Source: Sipunculus nudus | Lineage: Eukaryota; Annelida; Sipuncula; Golfingiida; Sipunculidae | Length of the DNA stretch: 64,000 bases | Direction: 5' to 3' | NCBI GenBank assembly: GCA_026874595.1 | Contig: CM049306.1 | Coordinates: forward strand, 106,283,142-106,347,141 | Program-made: the position numbers and the translations under genes | Shown here: piece after piece, positions 1 through 13,870 of the stretch | Layout: each line of letters opens with the position of its first letter | How positions within the stretch are numbered: position 1 is the stretch's first letter | The notes under the pieces: generated by a model | What the model was told of the DNA's origin: nothing | Seen by the model: only the letters and a program-made list of their open reading frames with translations | Databases searched by the model: none

Positions 1-3000
1 TAATTGTACAACAGAATATTTGGACTTTAAAATGACTGATATCTGTGACATTTAATCTTGAAATAAATCAACCAACCAAATTGATATAGGAAAATGTCGT
101 AACACCAAAGCCGCCGTCAGCGATTTAAGAAATTACAGCTAGGTAACGATGGTATTTTATGAACCAGATGACGGGCACTAAGCCCATATATGAAGTACAT
201 AATATTAATAGACATGACATCAAGGACCGGTAAGATGCATTTCACCAATTGATGTTATACAAAGTGTTTATATGTAAGTGGAAGCCAAGCTTCAGACGAA
301 GGCTATTATCCAGAATATTCCATCGGCCAACTAGACGCCTACATGAACGGCTTCAGAGTAACTATATATACCTAAATACTATGTTCTAATGGAATATCGA
401 TCGTAATGGTCTGCCTGCCTGTCATAGAATATGTACTGTCGAGTTCCCTTCTCTTCTACAAAGAAGGTTTTCATTTTTATAACAAAGAAGACAACATCGC
501 TTCTGACCGAGACAAATTTAGCGGGACGTGTTGGTAGCACAGACTAATTAATTTGGATAAACTTAAAAATATATACTTTAATTTTGATAAGTGGATATTA
601 TATAAGCGTTCTTGATTTCAGTTTTTTATGCAAGGGGTTATACGAATAATCAAGGTCATAGCCTACCGCTAAGATATTGGGTATTCATGTTAAATAACCA
701 TTGTATATCGGACTGTGATCGATTTTGTGGCCAAATATCATGGTTCAGCTGTATGAATATTTGCACCGTTATTAGAAAGCTGTGCAGATGGGTAAACAAC
801 TTATCGATTTGTAAAATGTCATAAATGTCAGAGGATTTCTCAGATACCTGTAACATAAAAGTGTTTCACATCGACAAGTGCTGCTTCATTTAAAATTTAT
901 ATCTATATGTTTCGATAGGTGATTTATTAACTATTACGTGTTTTTGGGTGGTTAAAAAAGCAAGCATTAATAACACCTGTAGACAAAAAACACAAATAGC
1001 ATTCACTCAATAGCCAATAGGCTATATACTAAACACATGGATAGTGCTTACAACATAATTATCATTATGAGTATGTGGTTTCTGATTTTAAGACTGGCGG
1101 CATTGAGGAGGAAAATACACGCAGGTCAATGTATATGAAGTATGTAAATGAGTTATATAATCAACCTTCACGCGTGCTGCCCAAGACCCGTTTCATGGGT
1201 TGTGACAATTTACGAAAACTTGTATTTGGAACCAAACGGGTCTGCCAGGTGTAACCACCAATATTGCCATGGAGATACTATCTATTTTCTCGGAGGTGAC
1301 TAATATATCTCAGCTTCCAGTGGACTTGCTTCATCTCGCCTGTTGTCACTTCAGCCAAAATAGCAACACTCCCTCATCCCTTCGTTGCCTGAAGCCCTGC
1401 TTTTAACAGCCGGAGCTGCATGCGGACATGTCCTAATGGTCTGGTTATGTATAGGGGTGAACCCGGTGTGGGCGAGGGAACGAACAGTCTATCAGGAATT
1501 CATAAGGATAACCAAAGGCTAAGAATACTAGTACTTAGGATTGTCCGAGTTCACCATCATTATAATGCATGGTACTTGCCTGATATTATTCATTTGTGAA
1601 AACGATAAAGATTGTACAACTACTTTCCATTACAGTCATCTATTTTGTGTGAAAACTGCAATGTGAAGGCGCAAATAGAATGAAAATGTTTAGGGTTTAA
1701 ACATCAGCCCATGCATTTGTCGACGATTGAATAACCATTTTTATAGTTCAAAGGTGTTAAGGCCCTGACAGGTAAAAACGAATATTAAGTTTTCCAAAGT
1801 AAAACAATCTTCTTATGAGCAATGCTCTATCTAATCCGTTGTAAGTGCTAGTGCCATAGTATTATCGAGGATTTGACCAGTGATATAAAAGCTTTTAAAC
1901 ATTTCCATTTTTCGATGTATATGTTCTTGTATCTACTGCGTGTGAACATCTGTACCGTTTGTCTTTGTTACTTCCGATTTGATTGGAATTGAGTATTCGA
2001 ACGGATCTTTGGTTGGCTCGTTCATAATTCAAGAAATACCTAGCACCTCAGTTTTTTAGGGCTTTGTCTCTTTACGAAGCTTGGCTCAGCAAGAGTTTTT
2101 CTTATAGAAAGAGGACTTATACTGGGAGACATGATTCAGAAGACTGGCATGTTGGGCCGGATGTGGATATAATGGCTTGTCTGATATATATGAAAATATA
2201 TTGGAAAGTATTGAAAGAAAGGCACATTTCCGTTAAATGATCTGCCATAAAATGTAGCCGAGTGCTTTACAGTTTAAATCGGGCTTTTTCCATGCCATTT
2301 GTTACAAAATGTCATAACGCATTAATGCGTTCCATTTCTTTATATTACACAAAAAGTGGATAGCCGTATCGTAATATATTAACAATTAACGGGTTTTCAC
2401 TCTCTGCATCAGTATAAACTACTAACCAAGCCTCCGTGTCTAGTAGCGGTACACTGGCCGTCCTCTGTCACGTGGGGCTAGGATCTACGAGAAAAGCGAA
2501 CAGGGGTCCCAGGGCTAAAAATAGCAGCCTTGTTCATGGTTTTGATAATGACAAAGTTTGGTGGCGACAGGATTGATTGTGTTGGGTTATGAAAGCCTCA
2601 ATGCCAGGCAAGGCATTCAAAGCTAGGCCTAAATAAGCCAACCTCTCGCTCCCTGCAGCGCGCTGGAACAGTTGTCAGCGAAAACTCGTCACTCTGTCAG
2701 GCTGCGCTGCCTCCAATATTGATCAAGGCACCGCTCTCGGGCCTGACTGTGAAAACGCATCTTCTCAGGGCCCAGCGCCTCCGTCTGCCAAAGTCAATTT
2801 TAACGTCTGATTTTGAGCGGCTTTATGTGCTAGGAATTCCCTGGAGACTCACAAGACTCAGTGAGTGAACTGTATTGGTTTGAACTATTGAACGAGGATA
2901 CTTATTTGGAACGGATTGTATAAAGACATAAGCCCCATCCAGTCAACCCCCCCCCCCCCCGCTCTCTAGATGATATAAATAATGTAAAAATACACCTATG

Positions 3001-6000
3001 ATAATATGATTAATTATGTACTGCTCTATTTTAACTTTTTATTTTGGCCTATTGCGTTATGGTTTGCACCAGGACCATATGCCTCGAATGTCAGATATCA
3101 GTAAACATATATACTGTTAATCATTTTTACTTTTCACTAGTCTTGATAGTTAAATTACAAGTGCGTATGATTGAAACCTCATAAGAACTCCATCCATGGC
3201 AGAAGTAATTACTAGGGTGACATTTAATCAATCATAAATGAAGGAATGAATATGAAGTAAAACTACATCTTTTTTGTTTACTGATGCGTTATAATCTTTG
3301 TAATAATGGAACAAGCATGTTTTCACAGCTTCCCAAAACCTGTTAAAGGTCACCTGTTCTTTCGTAAGGATAGATTGAGACCGTTTGGTTTTTGCAAGGA
3401 AGCCTCGAGCTGGATTACGGGGTCCCGCGGCCAGCCTCGCAGGGAACAGTTATCAGAGGTTTTTCCTATAATGATAAGAGTATCTAACGTGTGCTTTTAA
3501 CGGGGGATTGGGTCTAGAACCGCTGACTAAACACGAGAAAGTGCCCACAGCAATACAAAAATCAGACCAGCAATCCTATCTAAACAGCTGCCTGAGCCTT
3601 AGGTCCGTCATTTTTCACTGAAGACCAAGCCCCGTTACTTGAAAACGCATATCAATGGAAATAAATGGCGCTTTTGGCCTACTATTCTCCGCACGTGCCA
3701 CCGGAGGCAATACCTCGGCATTGCAGAGAGTGCTCCTTGGTCTCTTCTGAGTGTTCTCATTCGCCAAAGGGGGCTCTGGCTAGAGTGCTGCGGCGTCGAC
3801 ACGCGCCCGTTGAAGTTGGGACAATAAGCTTAATGACGTATGTACTGGCCTAAATAGAGTACTGTTTCAGCTGCTGTCTAAAGAAAAATGAGAAAACCAA
3901 CTAACGTGGGAAGCAACTCCGCAACTGTTCAAATACGATCGACAAACACGCAAGCTAAGCCTTGTATAGTTTTATCAAATTCCCCCGCGGCAAAACTCTG
4001 ATAATGTTAACCATTTAGACACTTATGCCCTGATTGAAGCCATAGGGTTTCTTACAAAAAATCATATCACTTTACGCGTAGTCAATATTTTATAGTAATT
4101 AATCTTTCCCGCGTTTCTTTCTGTAAGCTTAATAGGACAGTCATCTACGGAGCCTAGTCGCAGATGTAATAACGCTGGCTCGGCTACGCAGGTAATGACA
4201 TGAGAAATGATTGATTTCGTAATTAATCCATTGTTTTCTCGTTGGTTTAATGGCAACGTGGTGCGTGGCTTGGTTCAGTTAACACTCGATAAGATGAAAC
4301 TGATCCCTCTGACTACAGCTACCGTGGATATTGCGTTACTGTTGTTTTCCTATTTCAATCAGATTCTATAAAACACCTATTGCTTCTTGGGTTAAGTTCA
4401 ATTAACACATTAGATGATGCGCAGGAATCGGCCCAACATGGCACGATCAGATACAATAAGAGGATGGCCTGATTGAAACTAGATTTATCGATCAAGTGGT
4501 TGTGAAAGTAATGAACGTTAAACAAATGGTCAAATGATGCCCTTATATGGACAAACCCTTGGAAAGTTTGTTAGTTTTTTCTTCTATTTTATACCGTTGT
4601 CAGATTCATGGTTAATCTTCGTGTTTTTGTAAATATCGGGGAGTGATCACAAATTTTCAATTCACATGCTGTATATGAATAATAAATTTAAAATATTTGA
4701 TTGTGTACTGTGTTTATAGATCTCGTTTGTTTTATTATATATTTACGTAAGCATCATGGTTTACATCAGAACTTATTCCAAGTGTATATCGTTACTTTAA
4801 ATCCGAGGGAGCTTTCCGTATTTCAAATTACATTTTTTTCTGTTCTATACCAACCAGTAATCTCCAATTGCTTAAATATTGTGTACCTAACAAAAGCACC
4901 AGTAACAAACATGGACGATAGGCAGCGATGAAACACATTCTGGGTTTCATAGAAATGATGCGAGGGACCTGTTTGTACATTTAAATAGCATCGGGGAGGG
5001 ATGGCAGAGTGGAAAAAGGGGACTTCCCTTTCCGCAGTTTATACTATATAAGCCTTAAAAACTAAACGTTATGAGGTGTGAGTGTGTTATCCCTATATAC
5101 TTTACCTAACTAAACACCACTGTGCCAGTGGCCTCACACTGAAAAAGCCGAGAATACCTCTGCCGAGATTATCTGGTCGTGTCCTTTGTAACAGTGGTCG
5201 TGAGGAACATGAACCCCAACCAATACCCAACTCAGTCATTCAAATTGAACACAGGTGTTTCCTCTGGTGAACTAATAATATTAAAGGCACATGAAATAAT
5301 TTATTTTGTATTTGTGTGTTGACATTATGCTTTGGGTAATTGTTATATTTCTAATCTTGATTTGCAATGCAGAGCTACAGTCAGTATATAAGCCAATAAT
5401 CAATGCGGTACTAATGCGGTACAGTAAGAATTGAAAACGAAAGATGTCGCAGAAATGTCAACCATCTGTTTGTGGTCTCCAAACGCCTGTATCTCGTTAA
5501 GTTAATGAGAAGTTAATGTGGTGGCTAACATAAACAGCCGGATTCGGAGGGCAGCTTTAATACAAACCGCACTACCAACTAAACCAACTCCCGAGTGATT
5601 TGTGGTCCGGGGTTCGAGTCGTGGGATAACCGCCGATTCAAAATAAATATCTGAAGCAGGTAGAAGTAAACAGCAGTGTTATCAAAAAGAGAATAAAAGG
5701 TGATACAAAAGTGATACATTTTACATCAAAGTTCAAACGCTTAAAAGAAACATAAACATTATAATTTCATAAATGGGTGGATTTGTTTTATATTATAGTG
5801 ACAATCGCAGGGGAAGTAATAACGCCTTTCCGCTTGTCCCAGACAGGTAAACACGTGCACGGAAAGGCATTTTCATTTGTACCAGTTCCTTGGAAAGGTA
5901 TACACCTGGAAGTTTTCAATTTTAGTAGCTGATTAGTAGTAACAAACATGACACAAAAAAAAATATTTTACAGGTGATGTTCCACCGGCTGCCTTTATTT

Positions 6001-8825
6001 AAATGGTTTATAATGTCTTATACTTTCCGACATTTAAGCCCTCATCTCATATTTTTTTCACTTCAAAATCGTGTTCATGACGTGTTACTTTTAAAAACAC
6101 TTTTTCTTTTTGCATGTTGGATGGCATGAAAGAGGATAGAATCCGGTTTGCACTGAGCGAGATGTAATTGAAAGTTTGATATGATGGAAGGATGCATTTT
6201 TAACGGATAATTTAACGGCTAAAGGTAAATTTTCTCTCCGGAAAGACAAACCTGTATTTATGCTTTTCCGTTGGAAAAGTGAGCAAATAAAGTATTACAA
6301 AGTATTGGTAAAAGTATCTCTGCAATTGTATAAATGGCGTGTGCGTAAAATGTCTACACTAAATTCTATACAACCCAGTCATAGGATGAATTGATGAAAA
6401 AGCACCAGGTTTCAGGGATATTCTTAACATACCGGAAGTGTGAGGAGAAATGTAAAAGAAAATAACAACTTCCAGGACTTCTTCCGGTGTTTGCTTTAAA
6501 ATATCCACTTTTCAAAGCTTATATATTCTTTTCATTTCCGATGGCGTGCCTGGGAACAGTTAGGATCTTAACGTGTTGTTTGACGTCTCACGTTTATTGC
6601 TATTCACTTTGCCAGACGATCAGCATGAATCTGAAATCTCTTAACGTTTTACAAACGATATGTCATCAGCTTATAATGTCAGTTATTCAGACTCGTTTAA
6701 ATGCAATTGCATTTTCTAATGAACTGCTTACTAATATGCACACTTTGTGCCTGTTACATTTACCTTGTGCCTGTTGACTTTGACCCATGACCTCTAACTC
6801 TCCTGCCCCGAGTAACCCTTCAGGTCTTAATGTATATATCTGTTCTTCAGCAGTATATCTTTTGAAGGTTCCTTTCTATTCTCGTTTTGTGAATTCCATC
6901 TAACCCAAGAGTCATTGCAAATGCGTTTACATCTGCCAATATTTGTTCTCATCCTCATTTCGGGGCCTATGGTAGAAAATAGTGGCCCAAAATCTGTATA
7001 ACAAGACTTTTTGATTATTTGACTAAATAAAAAAATCAGTTTAAACTCATGACTTTGAATAATAAGAAAAACGGCTGTAAAAGCTGGTCTTATGATAATA
7101 GATATCTGCCAGTAGATACGAGGGGAAATATCACACTTTAAGTTCACACATCACTTTGTACATGTTTTTTTGTTATTTAATCAAAATAATATATATTTTG
7201 AGCAGGATAGGCTGAAATGAAACAATAGGGTCTGTATTATATTTGATATTTTCCGTATTGACTCTAGCATTTGTTCATATATAGATTACGGTAGTTTTAA
7301 GCAACATAAGTGGAATGGATTTCTCGAAAATCGATAGTGTTTTTCAAATGAAGCTGTTTCACTCGTTATTTTTTACCTCTTGTATAACATTCAGTATACA
7401 AGTTGACATTTCAACCAAAAGCATCTTGTTTCATTTCCATTAAAGTGAGTCCTTGATAGGGTTTACATTATTCGTAGACTGTCTGAAGTATATCACTTAT
7501 TAAAGAGACACAAGAGCGTTAAGAATGATGGATCATTAATTATCTCTACAAGGTTAACTGCAAACTGTTCTGTTGAACATGTTATGCATGAGACCATAAT
7601 CCTAAGCTTTTAACATACTTCTCTTGGTAATTTTTTAAATTTTTGTTTCCTGATAAACTAAATCCTCCCTCAGCGGTTTATTAGCACTCACTCTAAGCCT
7701 TGTAGTCTGCAGTATACCGTTTTCCTTTCCTTCAGGCAAAGCAGTTGAGAGAGTACATTTTCTGATCAATATTTTCCCTATCTCTCATCAGAGAATGGCC
7801 TTTTAGCGCTATCTGACAAAACTGATAAAATTCAATTGAGCCCTCTTCGCTACATCAAATATCGTGGGTTGCTGCTTAACGCGAGGCATACAACACTCTC
7901 GTAATATCATGAAAAATATCAATATCTAAAGTGTGCTGAAAGGATTGTCTATTTTCCCAGCTACAACATTTCATTACGTTCAGCCTGCGAAATGTTATTT
8001 TAGAACCATGGTTATAAATGAACCATTGCCACGGTGCATGGGTTTATTCAGAAATGGTAAAATAACGAAGGGTACTTTCAGCAGAAATATTAATCGCTGT
8101 ATAATAAATGGATTCGTTTTCTCGGTTTACAATATGTTTTGGGATCTTGCTCAGGATGTAATGAAGTTTTACATCGATGATTCCTTCTCTGATCTTTCCA
8201 TACAAACGAATGGGCTTATGTTACACTAACTTTTCCGCACACACGCCATAGCGTTTTCCCAATTAACATGTTTTTGTAACCCTTCCTTTAACACAGCCGA
8301 GCTTTTTAGCGAAAACATATTACCTTACCTTGCCTTACACACGGCAGAACGTTTCAGTAATTTCATACTATCGAAACCCCATATAAACCGTCATCAGGGC
8401 GTTCATGTCCATTTATCTGTCAGTGTAGTACGCCATTAGCCGCCGCGTATGAAAAAACGGATCCAGTGGTGAACAGACTCACGACAGCTCATAAATTAAA
8501 CATTCTCGAAAATAAATTGGCATAGAAATAACCTTAAAAATTAAACCAAATAAAGTTTTCATCACAGTCGACTATGGCGATGATTTTTCCTCGGCTCGAC
8601 ATGGAGTTTTTCATTTTTTTTCACTCTTGCTTGCTTTGAAGTTACGCTTCAAAGGATGATCTCTTGTTATTTTTTTTGTATTTTTCCCAGTGTGCATTTC
8701 AGAAATCATCTTCAATAACTTTGCTTCAAAATCAATTAATAGCTTAAAGAACCAACTTTGTAACTATATCCCTCGGTTACTGTTGCTAGGGATAAAATTA
8801 TTATCAGAATACATGCTTCTGATGT
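1..8825. other. gene-poor stretch, nothing recognised
   Basis: AT-rich sequence with only short open frames (all under 110 codons) that show no recognisable family, no codon-use signal and no convincing splice-site pairs. A C14 homopolymer lies at 2947-2960. A somewhat GC-richer part at about 2430-2830 and another at about 3400-3800 contain no domain I recognise; either could hold small exons or conserved non-coding DNA. A B-box-like motif (GGTTCGAGTC, near 5611) has no partner A box. Confidence 0.5.
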
Positions 8826-9412
8826 TCTGATTTACGGTGGCGTTGCCAGGATTTACTGAAAGGGGTTGCCGGGTCAGTGGCTGGCTTCAGGAATACCTGC
8901 CGGGCAAATGCAAACACACACACACCCCATTACACACACATAATTGTGTGTACATGTGTAAAAATTGCATGTGTGTATAAAATGTTATGTTTGTATGAGA
9001 GAGTTAAGACGGAGATCCAAGATAATTTTAGATTCTGCCAGGCCACAGTCTAGAATTTCAATATCTTGTACAATTTTGATACTTAAAAAATGAATAACAT
9101 TTTTCAGAGCATAAATAAAATTGAAACTGGGAGTAAAAGAGTCACTTATTACAACAACTTATTAATCATTAGCTAAGGATGCATTATTAATTATCTCCAG
9201 TTTCTTAATTATCTCAAAATAGATTCAGAATGTCCCCGGAATATATATTTATGTTTTTGTTATTGTTGCAACGAACGAACAGAAATCATTTACATGCTAT
9301 AATTTTCCTAGCGTCTGGTAAGTTAAATCTCAACATTACATTCAAAGTTGGTTGGGGGGGGGGGGGGGGAGGCCCCTTGATGCGGCCCCCTTGGCTACGC
9401 CCCTGATTTACG
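8826..9412. mobile_element. possible non-autonomous element with inverted GGCGTAGCCA-like ends
   Basis: The left end near 8836 reads GGTGGCGTTGCCAGGATTT. The right end, read on the minus strand from about 9410, gives AATCAGGGGCGTAGCCAAG. The two are imperfect inverted copies of each other. Just inside the right end is a G16 run at 9354-9369 followed by GGCCCC-rich sequence, a combination often seen at the ends of dispersed invertebrate repeats. Inside are CA/TG dinucleotide runs (8917-8980) and AT-rich filler. There is no coding capacity. I infer a MITE-like or fold-back remnant; the boundaries are approximate. Confidence 0.35.
9354..9369. repeat. poly-G run (16 nt)
   Basis: Uninterrupted run of 16 G on the + strand, next to GC-rich sequence containing TTGGCTACGCCCCTG. 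Confidence 0.9.
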
Positions 9413-9920
9413 TAGAAATATCCAAACTTTCTTCAGACCTTATCCTAAAAAAAGGCACTATATCATTCGATAATGACCTAATTATACAAGCTCAGCTGGC
9501 GAAACCTAACTGGTCAGTTTGTGTCAGCTATCAAATCGTCCACTCCTATATTGAAACATGGGAGGTACAGTTCACAGAGATCACAGAGTTACTTAGTGGA
9601 TGGCATAATTTCGAATGTCTCAAATATATTCACTCAGATTTTAGGGAACAAAAATTTATGTAACGATTTCAATACAGAATATTTATATGATAATATATTT
9701 ATGCAAGTTTGGATTTAAATATTATTAAATAATACCTTCATCTCCTTTGTGATCTTGAATTTTTCTGCCAAGCTGATGATGCAGATATCTTTGGATAGAT
9801 TGTGATAATAAGTAAAGCATAATACAAATCAACCATAGACAAACCATTTATACCCTCGATAACCACCCATCGCGGAAAAAAAAAACAAATTGATATATAA
9901 CCGATATATAACCGCTAACG

Positions 9921-9996
<76 letters not shown>

Positions 9997-12900
9997 CTGC
10001 AGGTCTGAGTGCAAGATCGCCTTCCAGAGCCTGGGTAGAGTCTAAATCAAGTCTATCGTTTCCTGATTCCTCTCAGGTAGGATCTGGGTTAAGAAATGAA
10101 TTTTAAAATATCGACAAAACTGAATCTTTATTGTTATTATATATTGTTGTCTAAGAGAAAAGGATATTTGGTTTTAGAACTGGGGACACCTATTTTCATT
10201 AATCTTTATTACTAATATAAAAATGATGTTTGCGGAAAATCAAGTTTGTAGAACTGATGTGACCTGGACTTACGTGAATCTTCCTGGTTGTAAGAAAAAT
10301 AAGTTGTGGGCAAAATATGTCAAAATACACTCGTTCACCACATGGAAATGCTCTGGGAGTTTAGGATTGATAAGTCACAGTCATTTTCAGAAGGGGATAC
10401 AGATGGGACGCAGATGGTTAGCTTACCCTTATTTTTCGAACGAAAATTCTCGCAAATTCAACAATTCAGGCTAAATACCGGAACAAACACAGATTAAAAT
10501 ATTAGAGCTTAAATGTTCTTAAAATGTTTAAACAAGAATGGCAGGGGTACCCCCTTTCCATTGCCTCCCCTTCGCTTTCCGACCGAAAAGATGCTTATGT
10601 GAACCCCCCAGTCCAAATATCTTCTCTCTTACCTGATCTCATTACTTCGCAACTATTGTTCTAAAAAATACAAAGGTTTACTTTGAGTATTTTCTTCAAA
10701 CAAATGGGACATTTGCGTGCCTATTTGTGCATCGTACATCATCCAGTATATTTACAATGTATACATTTTATTTCACTGAGCTAGAGCTTCACTCGCCATT
10801 ATTGAATGCTAGGTAATGGTGTCACAAGACAAGTACAAACACGATTCCAGGACCACTGAGTCCAAATTAGATTTCCTGAAACAACACCTCCAGTCCTGAC
10901 TCATGTAATACATCACTGAAATTGCTTTTAGAATTTGTTTTGCAACAAAAGAACCTTGGAACCTTTAAAATGTATACTCTTTCAAAGTGGGTCTCTTCCT
11001 GTGGTCATTTGATATATTTGAGAGACAGCACGAACCCGTTACATCATGAAAGTGTTGAAAATAGAAAAATCCGAGTCTCAACTGCATAAAAATCTGTCTC
11101 AAGCAATGCCAAAAGCCTAATCTACAAACTGAAATAAAAGGACTCACACCTGAACTCGATTTTTACCATAGGTTGATCATTTATACATGACGTTTCACGT
11201 AATTATAAATGGACAAGTTCACGTCGAAGATAAAATTTTTTTTATTTTCAATTGACAACGAATTTAGTCTTTGAGCAAAAGGATTTTGGATGAAATGACA
11301 TATAAAATCCACCATGATGGATAACATTTGCCAGTTCCAGGGAAATCTTTTAAAAATAAATACACAGGGGCCTTGAATCATGTCGGGAAATGGAAGTCAC
11401 GTGAAGACAAGCGAGCTTTTATCCTTTGTCCTAACATTCGATTATATTTTAAATAACAAAAGCGGAATTTCGATTAACCCTATCGTTCCGATGTATAAAA
11501 GCATCCTATAGTTCGGTCTTGACCTATACCATCTAGGAATACAACGGTGGGGCAAATGGGCTTTAGCACTGACAAACCATGATTGCAGGAGTACTTTAAG
11601 ATGGAATTAATTCTGATTATCGATACGGTCCTGGGAATACAGCCAGTTCTTCTGGAGTCTCCAGTCGTTGAAGGTTATACAATAAACCTTGTTCTTTTGT
11701 CTCTCGGTTACCTGCCTAGTAAGTCAGGTCTTAATGCTTTGTCCAATATTTTTACCAAAGGGGGAACAAGGGCCATCAGTAAGGTCACATCGATAAAAAG
11801 AATAATTGTTCTTCATAAAAAGAACTTTTTATAATAATAAGAATAAGGATAAATCAGAATCACATTTATTATTCACATGTATTTATTTGGAACACAAAAA
11901 TGATAGATAAGAATGAATTCATACTGTGTTGCTTTATAAATGATACTTAAAAGTTCCCCAAGCTTTTAATGGAATATATGCAATTGCATACAATCCTGTA
12001 CAAGATTGTGTGAATCATGATTCAGCATTCGTGTAGTTATATTCAAAGCAGAGTGCAAATTTGATTCTGCTAGAAAGGACCATTTCTTGTTAATATTCAC
12101 ACAATGAATATGCACATTATCCTTTCAAACTATACCAAATTGCCTTATTTCTATGTACTAAGAGATTTAGTGAACTCGGATTATTGACTGCTAGTTAATT
12201 AAATAATTACAGCTGAGGATAACACAATAGTAAAGGAAGTTAAATAGATTCCTCATCAAACTTATAATAACCTAAAATTTTAAAACAGGCACCGCTGTAA
12301 AGGCATTATTCGCTGCAAGAATGCCTGGGCCTCAAGGACGTTAACGGGCCGCATCATTTAATTTACCTCTCGGGCACATGCGGCCGGAGGGCCGTAGTAT
12401 GCCAACCCCTGCTGGATAAACCATCCGTAAAACCCCATTTATTGTGATTCTAGATATTCCCGTTTCACTTGAATCACTTGTTACATGCATGAAAATCATA
12501 AATTATTAATATATGCCAAATGCTAATCCCCCTCCTTCAATCGGTACCCCTGAATCACCAGTAACCCTCCCCTGTGGCTCTATATAATATGATAACGCCA
12601 AACTAGTTTTTGAAGTTTTATATGTAAAAAGAAATGTGTTAAAGGAGGGATAATAATGAAAGGGGCCAACATATGAGTAACAAATATGTTTATTCTGAGG
12701 ATTTCCATGTGAGCATCATCTGGCTATATCATTCATACCAATGTTTGACACAATTATCGGAGAGCCAGAAACAAGCCATATGTTAAGTGTGTCACCTGTT
12801 TGTGTCAACAGCAGGCGGGGAGCACGTCCTCAATCCAATATTATGTGGACGGACATTTCCTAAATAACTGGTGTTCCGTTGTTTCTATGTGCTTAGCATG

Positions 12901-13787
12901 ACCGTCAGGTCTGCCAATGTCAGCTGGCGACAATGGTAAAGCTACATGAACATTTAACAAAGTATAAGGTCTCGCCGGTCACTATGGCTAGCAGAGTGTT
13001 TCCCGGGCAATATACATGATATACATAATATAAAATACTTAACCTTCGGTTTATCTCTGCAAGTAACATAAGATGAATCGACGTCTTTCGCCTCTTGTAC
13101 AGCTGCAGAGTAACTCTTGATCGCCAATGATATCTTTACTTGGCTCTCTCAGGAAATCTTTTGCGATTTTTTTCGCCTCTTAATTTCGCCTCATATTTTT
13201 ATCAAATAACAATTATTACACAAAAAGCCAGGATTTTACAAGTGATCTGACGTGCGTCACTATACTTTCCGTCGGGTAGGTGTAAACCAGTTCTTTTCTA
13301 GGTTTCCGGCTTCCTCCTATTCTGGTCCAGTCACTGGTATTTTTAACAATATTATGCAGTTTTTACTGACTATGAAGGGCTACTGTGACAAACAATGTCA
13401 GAAATTAACGTTCCCGCACTGTTATTATGTCTGCCATATATTAATTAGCAGAATGTAACAACGTATTATACAGAATGTGAGTAAAACGGTAATACCTTAC
13501 GGACCATAGTTTGGAAAACGCATGTTTTAATGTAATAATGGAAACTACCTGATCTTGGGAAAGTCCCTTTCACTCTCGCGGACAAATTCTGATTAACAAA
13601 AACGACAGACGTTTATTAAGTCGGTCACACATAAATTAGGGACCATTACTTGTTGCTGGCATTGTTTATTGTATGTCAACCAATAACCATCGAATAAGAA
13701 TGACATGAATTATTATTTATCCAAAGGAAATATATACAGAAAGCATAGCTCTGAGGGGTTTATCGAATTTGCGGCTGATTTGCCCTT
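9413..13787. other. gene-poor stretch
   Basis: Apart from the compound AT/GA microsatellite at 9923-9993 I see nothing I can name. The open frames are short, mostly AT-driven and mutually overlapping on both strands. A GC-richer patch around 12340-12400 (ggccgcatcattt, cggccggaggg) resembles decayed repeat sequence but is not assignable. Confidence 0.5.
9923..9993. repeat. compound microsatellite (AT)n(GA)n
   Basis: About 18 AT dinucleotides run directly into about 17 GA dinucleotides. The overlapping minus-strand open frame reads as a Ser-Leu then Tyr-Ile repeat and is a by-product of the microsatellite, not a gene. Confidence 0.95.
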
Positions 13788-13870
13788 TAGGTGCTGACGG
13801 GAATTGAACCGGGGACTTCAATTTCTGTGAGTTCCTTATACGCCTTAACCACCCGTCTTCTCCTCACATC
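13788..13870 (-). repeat. tRNA-like Pol III box pair, probable SINE remnant
   Basis: On the minus strand an A-box-like GTGGTTAAGGCG (13841-13852) is followed about 31 bases later by a B-box-like GGTTCAATTCCCG (13798-13810), the normal order and distance for a tRNA promoter. The A-box sequence resembles that of Leu/Ser tRNAs. A cloverleaf does not fold: the T stem (CCCGG against CCCGT) cannot pair. I therefore call it a tRNA-derived repeat or pseudo-tRNA rather than a working tRNA. Confidence 0.4.

Noticed and set aside
9829-10014. Minus-strand frame with Ser-Leu and Tyr-Ile runs
   Set aside because: Product of the AT/GA microsatellite.
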